Source of the DNA: Oligoflexus sp.
Lineage (GTDB): Bacteria; Bdellovibrionota_B; Oligoflexia; Oligoflexales; Oligoflexaceae
NCBI GenBank assembly: GCA_030151925.1
Contig: JASLCY010000316.1
Span: 1 to 5,190 of the forward strand
Direction of reading: 5' to 3'
DNA length: 5,190 nt
The notes below the pieces were generated by a model. That model was not told the origin of the DNA and made no database searches. It saw nothing but the letters and a program-made list of their open reading frames with translations. Positions within the stretch are counted from its first letter, which is position 1, and each line of letters opens with the position of its first letter. Of this stretch, positions 1 through 5,190 are shown one piece after another. A program made the position numbers and the translations under genes.

Positions 1-581
1 TGGGCTATCGGCTGCTTCATCCTGATTCGAGCTACTACCTGCCGCCATACGGTTTTGACTCGATCGACCCGGGCTCGTACGCGTTGACCGTCCCCACCGC
101 CGTACAGCTCGTGAAGACCGGACCGATTACGGCCGGTTCAACCGTCAACGGTGGGACGCTGGGCACCTGGACCTTCCAGAAAAGCAGCGGCAAGTTCACC
201 GCCGAAACGTTCGTGCTTGCCAACAACGTGAAATTCGTTGTGCCGGAAGTCGCGGCCGTGGGCATCACCGAACAGGAAGCCGAGGCGCAGGGCCTCCAGG
301 TCAACATCGGCAAGTTCCCGTTCTCGGCCAACGGCCGCGCGATGGCCCTGGGCGAGACCGAGGGCTTCGTGAAACTGATCGCGGATAAGAAAACCGATCT
401 CCTGCTCGGCGCTCACATCGTGGGCCCGAACGCATCGGAGCTCATCGCCGAACTCGCGATGGCCTTCGAATATTCCGCAAGCGCCGAGGACGTGGCCCGC
501 ACGGTCCACGCTCACCCTACGCTCGCGGAAGTCATCAAGGAGGCTGCCCTGGCAGTCGACAAACGCACACTAAACGGTTAA
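1..581 (+). CDS. lpdA: Dihydrolipoamide dehydrogenase (E3) C-terminal part, 5'-truncated and fused to an unrelated N-terminal stretch
   Basis: The frame is open from base 3 to the TAA at 579-581, giving 192 residues with no start in the window. Residues 81-192 (from base 243) are clearly the E3 dimerisation domain: [53 protein letters not shown] and the active-site HPTLAE, with the catalytic His at 513-515 and its partner Glu at 528-530. E3 is a flavoprotein that reoxidises the lipoyl group of 2-oxoacid dehydrogenase complexes with NAD+, and the gene lies 32 bp before sucA, so co-transcription is likely. Residues 1-80 do not match the FAD/NAD region expected here (no AIGD or HKAEEEG motifs). 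They are rich in Thr, Gly, Ser, Val and Tyr and look like an extracellular protein that I do not recognise. The fusion could be an assembly chimera or a real rearrangement. A TTG at 84 is available as a start but has no clear reason to be used. Confidence 0.85.
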   Translation, partial: GYRLLHPDSSYYLPPYGFDSIDPGSYALTVPTAVQLVKTGPITAGSTVNGGTLGTWTFQKSSGKFTAETFVLANNVKFVVPEVAAVGITEQEAEAQGLQVNIGKFPFSANGRAMALGETEGFVKLIADKKTDLLLGAHIVGPNASELIAELAMAFEYSASAEDVARTVHAHPTLAEVIKEAALAVDKRTLNG

Positions 582-585
582 GTCC

Positions 586-599
586 GAGGAATGATCCTC
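586..599 (+). other. Small stem-loop between the E3 gene and sucA
   Basis: GAGGA (586-590) pairs perfectly with TCCTC (595-599) around the loop ATGA. It sits between the E3 stop and the sucA Shine-Dalgarno sequence. No T-run follows, so it is not an intrinsic terminator. It may act in mRNA processing or stability, or have no role. Confidence 0.35.
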
Positions 600-613
600 A
601 CGGAGACAGGTCT

Positions 614-3403
614 ATGACAACTGAAAATTCCGGCAAGTTCTCGTACGCGAGCGGCACCAACGTGGGTATGCTTGAAGATCTCTACCGAGACTACCTCAAG
701 GATCCCAATTCAGTTGATCCTTCAATGAAGTCGTTCTTTGAAGGCATCGATTTCGCGAGCTCCACCTCCTTCAGCGGCGGCGGCGGCAGCGAAGACGGCA
801 TCGAAGCCAAGGTTGAGCACTACATCAACTATTTCCGCCGTCTCGGCCACCTGTCGGCGGACCTGAATCCATTGGCTCAGAAACCTGACCTCGACAAGGC
901 TTTCCTCCCTGAGAAGCACGGCCTCGGCGGCGTCGCGGACGACCGCATGGTGCAGCCGGCGGACCTTCCCACCAAGGGCCCGCAGAGCTTCGGCTCCATC
1001 AAGACGCTCCTGATCGAGACCTATACCTCCTCGATCGGCGCGGATTTCCGGGACACGATCGACAACGAAGCGATCGAATGGCTCCAGCACCAGATGGAAT
1101 CGGTGCACAACAAGCCTAAAGTCTCGAGCGACATGAAAAAGCACATCGTGCAGAAGCTCGTCCAGGCGGAAGGCTTCGAGAAGTTCCTCCAGGACCGTTA
1201 CCTGGGCCAGAAGCGCTTCTCGATCGAAGGCCTCGATACGATGATCCTCCTGCTCGACATCATCGCGGACGAAGCGGTCAAGGCCAAGACCGACGAGATG
1301 ATCCTCGGCATGGCCCACCGCGGCCGCCTGAACGTGCTCGCGAACTTCATGGGCAAGCCCTACGCGCAGATGATCAAGGAATTCGAAGGCAGCGAGATCG
1401 AAGCCTACGGCATCGACGGCGACGTGAAATACCACAAGGGCTACGCTAGCCTCATCAACACCTTCGGCGGCGGCAAGCTCCGTACGTACCTCTCGCCGAA
1501 CCCCTCGCACCTCGAAGCCGTGAATCCCGTCGTGGAAGGCTTCGCCCGCGCCCGCCAACGCATGCTGAACGATGAGCCGAAGGGCGCGCGCGTCGTGCCC
1601 GTGCTGATCCACGGTGATGCGGCGTTCATGGGCCAGGGCATCGTCGCGGAAACCCTGAACCTCGCGGAGCTGTCGGCTTACCAGACCGGCGGCACGATCC
1701 ACGTCATCGCCAATAACCAGATCGGCTTCACGACCGATCCCGATGAATCCCGTTCGAGCCGCTACGCCTCGAACATGGCGAAGATCATCCGCGCCCCGGT
1801 CCTGCATGTGAACGCGGACGATCCCGAAGCGGTGATCTGGGTCGCTCAGCTCGCGGTCGCTTATCGCCAGAAGTTCTCCTGCGATTTCGTGATCGACCTG
1901 ATCGGCTACCGCCGCCACGGCCACAACGAAACCGATGAGCCGAGCTTCACGCAGCCGGTCATGTACAAGAAGATCAAGGCGCGTCCGACCGTGCTTACGC
2001 TCTATGGCGAAAAACTCGTGAAAGACGGCGTCCTCTCGGCTGAAGAAGTGACCAAGCGGACCAAGGAATTCCGCGACATGCTCCAGGAATCCATGGAGAA
2101 GGTGCGCGCCGGCCTCGTCGATATCGTCTCGAGCGTGCCGAAGGAATTCGAAGGCGCGATGAAGAACGTCAAGGCGAGCCCTGAAGATCTCTTCAAACCC
2201 GTGAAGACCTCGGTGGACGCCGCGACCATCAAAAAAGTCGTCGAAGGCTCGACCAAAGTCCCGGCGGGCTTCACCCCCAACTCGAAAGTCGATCGCCTCC
2301 TCAAGTCTCGCGTCGAGATGCTGAGCGGCGAAGGCTCGATCGACTGGGGCCTGGGCGAGCTCCTCGCTTACGGTACGCTGGCGATCGAAGGCAAGCACGT
2401 TCGCCTCTCGGGCCAGGATTGCCAACGCGGGACCTTCTCGCATCGCCACGCTGTGATTCATGACGCCGAGACCGGCAAGAGCCTCTATCTCATGAATCAG
2501 CTCGATCCCAAGCAGGCCAAGGTCGAAGTCATCAACAGCCCGCTCTCCGAGCAGGGCGTGATGGGTTTTGAATTCGGTTACTCGGTCGCCGATCGCGACG
2601 CCCTCGTGCTCTGGGAAGCCCAGTTCGGCGACTTCGTCAACGGCGCGCAGATCATCATCGACCAGTTCATCGCCGCTTCGGAAGCGAAGTGGAAACAATC
2701 GTCGGGCCTCGTCCTGCTTCTGCCGCATGGTTATGAAGGCGGCGGGCCGGAGCACTCCAGCGGTCGTCCCGAGCGTTTCCTCCAGCTCTGCGGCGACTAC
2801 AACATGCAGGTGGCCAACCTCACGAAGCCGGCGCAGCTCTTCCACATCCTGCGTCGCCAGCTCGCTCGTCCGTTCCGCAAGCCGCTCGTGATCATGACGC
2901 CGAAGTCGCTTCTGCGCCATCCGCAGTGCATCTCGAAGGTCGAAGAGTTCACCAAAGACGGTTTCCACGAGACGATCGACGACCAGAACATCAAGAAGAA
3001 GGGCGACGTCCGCCGCGTGGTGTTCTGTACCGGCAAGATCTACTACGAAGTGGAGAAGGAACGCCAGGAATCGCCTGTGAAGGATCAGATCGCTATCGTT
3101 CGCATCGAGCAGCTCTATCCATTCCCGGAGCATCAGGTGGAAGAGATCCTCAAGGGCTACGGCAATGCCGAAGAGATACTCTGGCTCCAGGAAGAGCCTT
3201 ACAACATGGGCGCGTGGACCTTCATCCGTCACCGCCTTGAAGCCCTCGCAGCGGGCCGTAAGGTGAACTACTGCGGTCGCCGCGATGCGGGTACGACGGC
3301 GGAAGGCTATATGAAGGTGCACGAGAAAGAGCAGAAACGCATCCTTCTCGAGGCCCTCACGCTGCCGGAGAAAGCTCCGCAAAAGCGTGCAAAGAACTCA
3401 TAA
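614..3403 (+). CDS. sucA: 2-oxoglutarate dehydrogenase E1 component, complete
   Basis: This 929-residue protein is about the length of E. coli SucA (933). It is the thiamine-diphosphate (ThDP) enzyme that decarboxylates 2-oxoglutarate and succinylates the E2 lipoyl group in the TCA cycle. The N-terminal E1o segment (YASGTNVGMLEDLYRDYL, residues 11-28) is the part known to contact E2 in this family. A Gly-rich linker (55-58) follows. GMAHRGRLNV (232-241) and PNPSHLEAVNPVVEG (295-309) line the active site. The ThDP/Mg motif runs from GDAAFMGQG (334-342) to NNQIGFTT (367-374), then GYRRHGHNETDEPSF (431-445). The pyrimidine domain has LSGQDCQRGTFSHRHA (598-613), NSPLSEQGVMGFEFGYS (641-657; E646 is the likely cofactor-activating Glu) and HGYEGGGPEHSSGRPERF (705-722). 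The C-terminal domain is intact to EEPYNMGAW (860-868). ATG 614 is preceded by GGAG at 602-605. All expected motifs are present and I see no frameshift. A terminator follows directly, so no E2 gene is co-transcribed downstream. Confidence 0.98.
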   Translation: MTTENSGKFSYASGTNVGMLEDLYRDYLKDPNSVDPSMKSFFEGIDFASSTSFSGGGGSEDGIEAKVEHYINYFRRLGHLSADLNPLAQKPDLDKAFLPEKHGLGGVADDRMVQPADLPTKGPQSFGSIKTLLIETYTSSIGADFRDTIDNEAIEWLQHQMESVHNKPKVSSDMKKHIVQKLVQAEGFEKFLQDRYLGQKRFSIEGLDTMILLLDIIADEAVKAKTDEMILGMAHRGRLNVLANFMGKPYAQMIKEFEGSEIEAYGIDGDVKYHKGYASLINTFGGGKLRTYLSPNPSHLEAVNPVVEGFARARQRMLNDEPKGARVVPVLIHGDAAFMGQGIVAETLNLAELSAYQTGGTIHVIANNQIGFTTDPDESRSSRYASNMAKIIRAPVLHVNADDPEAVIWVAQLAVAYRQKFSCDFVIDLIGYRRHGHNETDEPSFTQPVMYKKIKARPTVLTLYGEKLVKDGVLSAEEVTKRTKEFRDMLQESMEKVRAGLVDIVSSVPKEFEGAMKNVKASPEDLFKPVKTSVDAATIKKVVEGSTKVPAGFTPNSKVDRLLKSRVEMLSGEGSIDWGLGELLAYGTLAIEGKHVRLSGQDCQRGTFSHRHAVIHDAETGKSLYLMNQLDPKQAKVEVINSPLSEQGVMGFEFGYSVADRDALVLWEAQFGDFVNGAQIIIDQFIAASEAKWKQSSGLVLLLPHGYEGGGPEHSSGRPERFLQLCGDYNMQVANLTKPAQLFHILRRQLARPFRKPLVIMTPKSLLRHPQCISKVEEFTKDGFHETIDDQNIKKKGDVRRVVFCTGKIYYEVEKERQESPVKDQIAIVRIEQLYPFPEHQVEEILKGYGNAEEILWLQEEPYNMGAWTFIRHRLEALAAGRKVNYCGRRDAGTTAEGYMKVHEKEQKRILLEALTLPEKAPQKRAKNS

Positions 3404-3428
3404 GGGCTTGATTTAGCAGTTAAATAAG

Positions 3429-3456
3429 AGGGCGTCCTGCACGGGCGCCCTTTTTT
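3429..3456 (+). terminator. Rho-independent terminator of the lpd-sucA unit
   Basis: AGGGCGTCC (3429-3437) pairs with GGGCGCCCT (3443-3451) as a 9-bp stem with one T-G wobble and the 5-base loop TGCAC. A run of six T follows at 3451-3456. It begins 26 bases after the sucA stop and separates sucA from the next gene. Confidence 0.93.
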
Positions 3457-3469
3457 ATCCCCGCATGGG

Positions 3470-3557
3470 ATCAAATCGCATCAAAAGATTTAAAGCGGTG
3501 TGAGGTGTCCGTCTCCTGAAGGGTCGCTAGATTTGATGGGTGAGACGATCAACATCT
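3470..3557 (+). repeat. Overlapping inverted repeats in the leader of the metalloprotease-like gene
   Basis: AGAT-TTGAT (3529-3537) can pair with ATCAA-C-ATCT (3548-3557) as 9 bp with one bulged C and a 10-base loop, ending six bases before the Shine-Dalgarno sequence at 3564-3567. The same left arm (GATTTGAT, 3530-3537) is also perfectly complementary to ATCAAATC at 3470-3477, so the two pairings exclude each other. AAATC (3473-3477) can in addition pair with GATTT (3487-3491). These may be operator half-sites or a leader switch. I found no convincing promoter in 3457-3573, so it is not known how much of this is transcribed. Confidence 0.35.
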
Positions 3558-3573
3558 AACGCCGAGGCGCACC

Positions 3574-4323
3574 ATGAAACTTCGCAAAGCCCTGCTCGCA
3601 TTTACGCTCTTCGCTTCCGCATCTTCGAACATCGCGCTGGCGGGAGGTTTCCCGACTCCCAAACTCCCTGATCTGACTCTTCGCGCCTTCGTGAACACCG
3701 TGCGGTGGAGCGAGAAGTTCACCGCGAGCTACAAATTCACGACGATGGGGTTTACGCAGGCGCAGACCGACAAGATCAAACGCTCGATGGACCTCATGTA
3801 CGATGTCCTGCGCGATCCCGACAACACCCTGAATTCCGGGCCGACGTCCGATTTCCAGCAATGCATCCTGGACCACGCGACTCGCTATGAAAACCCGAAC
3901 TGGCTCGCTGCCGGGCTGGACGAGAGGCGTTACGCGGTCGCCATCATCTCCGCGATGATGGTGGCGAGCGCCGGCAAGATCAACATGATCGACGCTTTCA
4001 CCGAGAGTAAACCGAGCGATGGGCGCGATTTCGTGCGCTCGGGATACGCGGAGGTCGGCACGGTGAAGGGCGGAATGAACACCGTGATCCATCTCAATAC
4101 CGAGATCGTCGATCGACGCACGGAGGCGAGCCTCGCCGGAGTCATCATGCATGAGATGATGCATAACGAAGGCTGGAACCATCCCTCGACCGGCAAGGGC
4201 AACACGGATTATCCGGGCACCTTCATCAAGGAAAGCGAGGTATGTCTAAGGGATCATATTGATGCCGGCCTCACGCCGAAAGGCCTGATCGTGAGCGACA
4301 GCATCAACTTTCAAGCCGAATGA
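3574..4323 (+). CDS. Secreted metzincin-like putative zinc metalloprotease
   Basis: The 249-residue product has a clear Sec signal peptide: a Lys/Arg start (MKLRK), a hydrophobic core and an ALA-GG cleavage site after residue 23. The mature protein should be periplasmic or extracellular. Residues 193-203 read [11 protein letters not shown], an exact HExxHxxGxxH zinc motif: H193, H197 and H203 would bind zinc and E194 would be the catalytic base. A short helical stretch ([12 protein letters not shown], 186-197) carries it. No methionine follows H203, so the Met-turn that defines classical metzincins is missing or replaced. Only two cysteines exist in the mature protein (C97, C224) and they could form a disulfide. 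ATG 3574 has GAGG at 3564-3567, six bases away, which supports the start. The gene stands alone between a terminator and a tRNA promoter. The zinc site is seen directly; protease activity is inferred, the substrate is unknown, and I cannot name the family. Confidence 0.85.
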   Translation: MKLRKALLAFTLFASASSNIALAGGFPTPKLPDLTLRAFVNTVRWSEKFTASYKFTTMGFTQAQTDKIKRSMDLMYDVLRDPDNTLNSGPTSDFQQCILDHATRYENPNWLAAGLDERRYAVAIISAMMVASAGKINMIDAFTESKPSDGRDFVRSGYAEVGTVKGGMNTVIHLNTEIVDRRTEASLAGVIMHEMMHNEGWNHPSTGKGNTDYPGTFIKESEVCLRDHIDAGLTPKGLIVSDSINFQAE

Positions 4324-4350
4324 GCGTAGTGATCTGCAAACTCCTGTCAG

Positions 4351-4367
4351 CCTTTTCCAAGAAGAGG
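4351..4367 (+). other. Short stem-loop after the metalloprotease-like gene
   Basis: CCTTTTC (4351-4357) pairs with GAAGAGG (4361-4367), 7 bp with one T-G wobble and a 3-base loop. It is 27 bases past the stop codon and is the only candidate 3' end signal for that gene. It lacks a T-run, and its 3' edge touches the -35 box of the tRNA promoter, so a terminator role is doubtful. Confidence 0.25.
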
Positions 4368-4396
4368 TTGACTTGAAATAGGAAACTTATTAGCTT
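4368..4396 (+). promoter_or_regulatory. Candidate sigma70-type promoter for tRNA-Ser
   Basis: TTGACT (4368-4373) is a 5/6 match to the -35 box. After a 17-base spacer comes TAGCTT (4391-4396), which keeps the three best conserved -10 bases (T, A and final T). Transcription would start near 4403, about 30 bases before the mature tRNA 5' end, a normal pre-tRNA leader length. Confidence 0.55.
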
Positions 4397-4401
4397 CGTT
4401 C

Positions 4402-4428
4402 CACTCTTGGGGAATACCCGAGGGAGTG
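4402..4428 (+). other. Stem-loop in the pre-tRNA-Ser 5' leader
   Basis: CACT (4402-4405) pairs with AGTG (4425-4428) and CTTGGG (4406-4411) with CCCGAG (4417-4422). The loop is GAATA (4412-4416) and GG (4423-4424) is bulged, giving 10 bp with one T-G wobble. It begins at the predicted transcription start and ends five bases before the tRNA. It could affect RNase P processing or leader stability. There is no T-run, so it is not a terminator. Confidence 0.45.
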
Positions 4429-4433
4429 TTCGT

Positions 4434-4523
4434 GGAGAGGTGGCAGAGTGGTTGAATGCGCACGCCTGGAACGCGTGTAGGTGGGAAACTGCCTCGAGGG
4501 TTCGAATCCCTCTCTCTCCGCCA
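4434..4523 (+). tRNA. tRNA-Ser, anticodon GGA
   Basis: The full class II cloverleaf can be drawn. The acceptor GGAGAGG (4434-4440) pairs with TCTCTCC (4513-4519), ending in a G-U pair. The D stem is GCA/TGC (4443-4445 with 4457-4459). The anticodon stem CACGC/GCGTG (4461-4465, 4473-4477) closes the loop CTGGAAC, with anticodon GGA at 4468-4470, reading UCC and UCU. A long variable arm (4478-4495) is typical of serine tRNAs. The T arm is GAGGG-TTCGAAT-CCCTC (4496-4512). The discriminator is G4520 and CCA is encoded at 4521-4523. The gene is 90 bases long. Confidence 0.97.
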
Positions 4524-4531
4524 CTTTTAGA

Positions 4532-4552
4532 GTGCCCCTTTACAGAGGGCAC
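4532..4552 (+). repeat. Inverted repeat enclosing the -35 box of the ffs promoter
   Basis: GTGCCC (4532-4537) and GGGCAC (4547-4552) form a perfect 6-bp inverted repeat around nine bases. It starts nine bases after the tRNA CCA. No T-run follows (AATTGG), so it is a weak terminator at best. The candidate -35 box TTTACA (4539-4544) lies in its centre, which would also fit an operator. Confidence 0.4.
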
Positions 4553-4567
4553 AATTGGAATTACATT
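4539..4567 (+). promoter_or_regulatory. Candidate sigma70-type promoter for the SRP RNA
   Basis: TTTACA (4539-4544, 5/6 match) and TACATT (4562-4567, 4/6 match) are separated by exactly 17 bases. Transcription would start near 4574, about 20 bases before the SRP RNA terminal helix. The short leader contains a small hairpin, CCGC-TCTC-GCGG (4579-4590), that may matter for 5' processing. Confidence 0.5.
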
Positions 4568-4594
4568 CACGTTGCGAGCCGCTCTCGCGGAGAC

Positions 4595-4720
<126 letters not shown>

Positions 4721-4770
4721 TCGTTTTCTCCAGCTTCATCCCCCGCGAAAACATGATATTTCTAGTAGGC

Positions 4771-4776
4771 TAAAAT
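4771..4776 (+). promoter_or_regulatory. Possible -10 box of a dnaX promoter
   Basis: TAAAAT matches TATAAT at five of six positions. The hexamer 17 bases upstream, AAAACA (4748-4753), is only a 3/6 match to the -35 box. The predicted start near 4783 would leave a leader of about 12 bases beginning at the Shine-Dalgarno sequence. The call is tentative; read-through from ffs is the alternative. Confidence 0.3.
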
Positions 4777-4782
4777 CCTCCG

Positions 4783-4788
4783 AAGGAG
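4783..4788 (+). promoter_or_regulatory. Ribosome binding site that fixes the TTG start of dnaX
   Basis: AAGGAG lies six bases before TTG 4795. The frame has a stop (TAA, 4771-4773) upstream, and no ATG, GTG or other TTG lies between it and 4795, so TTG is the first possible start. CTCC (4778-4781) can pair with GGAG (4785-4788) around GAA and could partly mask the site in a read-through transcript. Confidence 0.85.
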
Positions 4789-4794
4789 CCTCCG

Positions 4795-5190
4795 TTGTCG
4801 TATTTATCGCTAGCTAGAAAATACCGTCCGAACAACTTCGCCGACTTAGTTGGTCAAGAGTCGGTGGGCCTTGCCCTTGCGAACGCCATCAAACTCAAGC
4901 GTGAGCCGCGTGGCGTCATTTTTACTGGCGTAAGGGGTATCGGTAAAACGACGACCGCGCGTATCTACGCGAAGGCCCTCAACTGCGAGAAAGGCCCGAC
5001 GCCCGAGCCTTGCAACGTCTGCGCAAGCTGTCTCGCGATTCAAAACGGAACGCACGAGGACGTCCTGGAGATCGACGGCGCCTCGAACACCGGCGTCGAC
5101 GACGTGAGGGCCCTGCAGGAGACGCTGGCTTACGTCCCGCAGCGTTCGACCTTCAAGATCTATATCATCGACGAAGTGCACATGCTCTCC
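4795..5190 (+). CDS. dnaX: DNA polymerase III subunit tau/gamma, N-terminal part, runs off the window
   Basis: 132 codons are present, all in the AAA+ ATPase domain of the clamp-loader subunit, which loads the beta sliding clamp during replication. The start MSYLSLARKYRPNNFADLVGQ is the standard DnaX N-terminus, so TTG 4795 is the right start. Walker A is GVRGIGKTT (residues 45-53). The four zinc-binding cysteines C64, C73, C76 and C79 fall at the same numbers as in E. coli DnaX. EIDGASNTGVDDVR (92-105) and Walker B IIDEVHML (124-131) follow. The sequence is still open at base 5190. The C-terminal tau domains and any programmed frameshift site for a short gamma form lie outside the window. 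It follows tRNA-Ser and ffs on the same strand. Confidence 0.97.
   Translation, partial: MSYLSLARKYRPNNFADLVGQESVGLALANAIKLKREPRGVIFTGVRGIGKTTTARIYAKALNCEKGPTPEPCNVCASCLAIQNGTHEDVLEIDGASNTGVDDVRALQETLAYVPQRSTFKIYIIDEVHMLS

Noticed and set aside
1..242. WAIGCFI in frame 1 at the very start, resembling the E3 motif YAIGD
   Set aside because: The frame stops at about base 87, the following residues do not match E3, and the distance to PEVAAVG (about 80 codons) is too long for the family.
722..3382. Very long (886-codon) open frame on the minus strand opposite sucA
   Set aside because: The plus strand is an unambiguous, complete SucA. The antisense frame reflects GC-rich codon bias that avoids stops; its product is low-complexity, rich in Leu, Arg, His, Asp and Glu, with no recognisable domain.
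3533..3560. TTGATG-N16-TCTAAC as a promoter for the metalloprotease-like gene
   Set aside because: The -10 match is modest and transcription would start at or after the Shine-Dalgarno sequence at 3564-3567, leaving a nearly leaderless mRNA without its ribosome site.
3556..4182. 208-codon minus-strand frame opposite the metalloprotease-like gene
   Set aside because: It overlaps a plus-strand gene that has a signal peptide, zinc motif and ribosome site, and shows no recognisable protein features of its own.
4304..4570. Minus-strand frame with [20 protein letters not shown], often annotated as a hypothetical protein
   Set aside because: It is the translated complement of tRNA-Ser, a well-known type of false gene.

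Overview
The window comes from a GC-rich, Gram-negative-type bacterial chromosome in which every supported gene lies on the + strand. The exact taxon cannot be fixed from the sequence. An E1o-type 2-oxoglutarate dehydrogenase, a short 4.5S-type SRP RNA without an Alu domain, a tRNA with encoded CCA, and a secreted protein with an HEMMHNxGxxHP zinc site are compatible with Bdellovibrionota or a related former deltaproteobacterial lineage. This placement is inference only.

Layout. (1) 1-581: the 3' end of an open frame whose last 112 residues are the C-terminal dimerisation domain of dihydrolipoamide dehydrogenase (E3). The 80 residues before it do not look like E3, so the frame reads as a chimera. 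(2) 614-3403: a complete sucA, the thiamine-diphosphate-dependent E1 of 2-oxoglutarate dehydrogenase. It starts 32 bp after the E3 frame and is closed by a strong intrinsic terminator at 3429-3456. No E2 (sucB) gene is visible. (3) 3457-3573: a short leader with overlapping inverted repeats, then 3574-4323, a small secreted protein with a full metzincin-type zinc motif. (4) 4324-4794: a compact stable-RNA region. It holds a promoter and leader hairpin, tRNA-Ser(GGA), a second promoter, the SRP RNA (ffs), and its terminator. (5) 4795-5190: the first 132 codons of dnaX (DNA polymerase III tau/gamma), which starts at TTG and runs off the window.

How they work together. E3 and E1 belong to one TCA-cycle complex and are probably co-transcribed; the third subunit must be encoded upstream or elsewhere. 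The tRNA-Ser / SRP RNA / dnaX cluster resembles the linkage known around scr and dnaX in Bacillus subtilis, so it is probably an old housekeeping neighbourhood. The metalloprotease-like gene is a separate unit between the two blocks.

No new defence, mobile or CRISPR-like system is visible. The points most worth a second look are the chimeric E3 frame, the metzincin-like protein with no Met-turn methionine, and the inverted repeats placed over or beside promoters in the intergenic regions.
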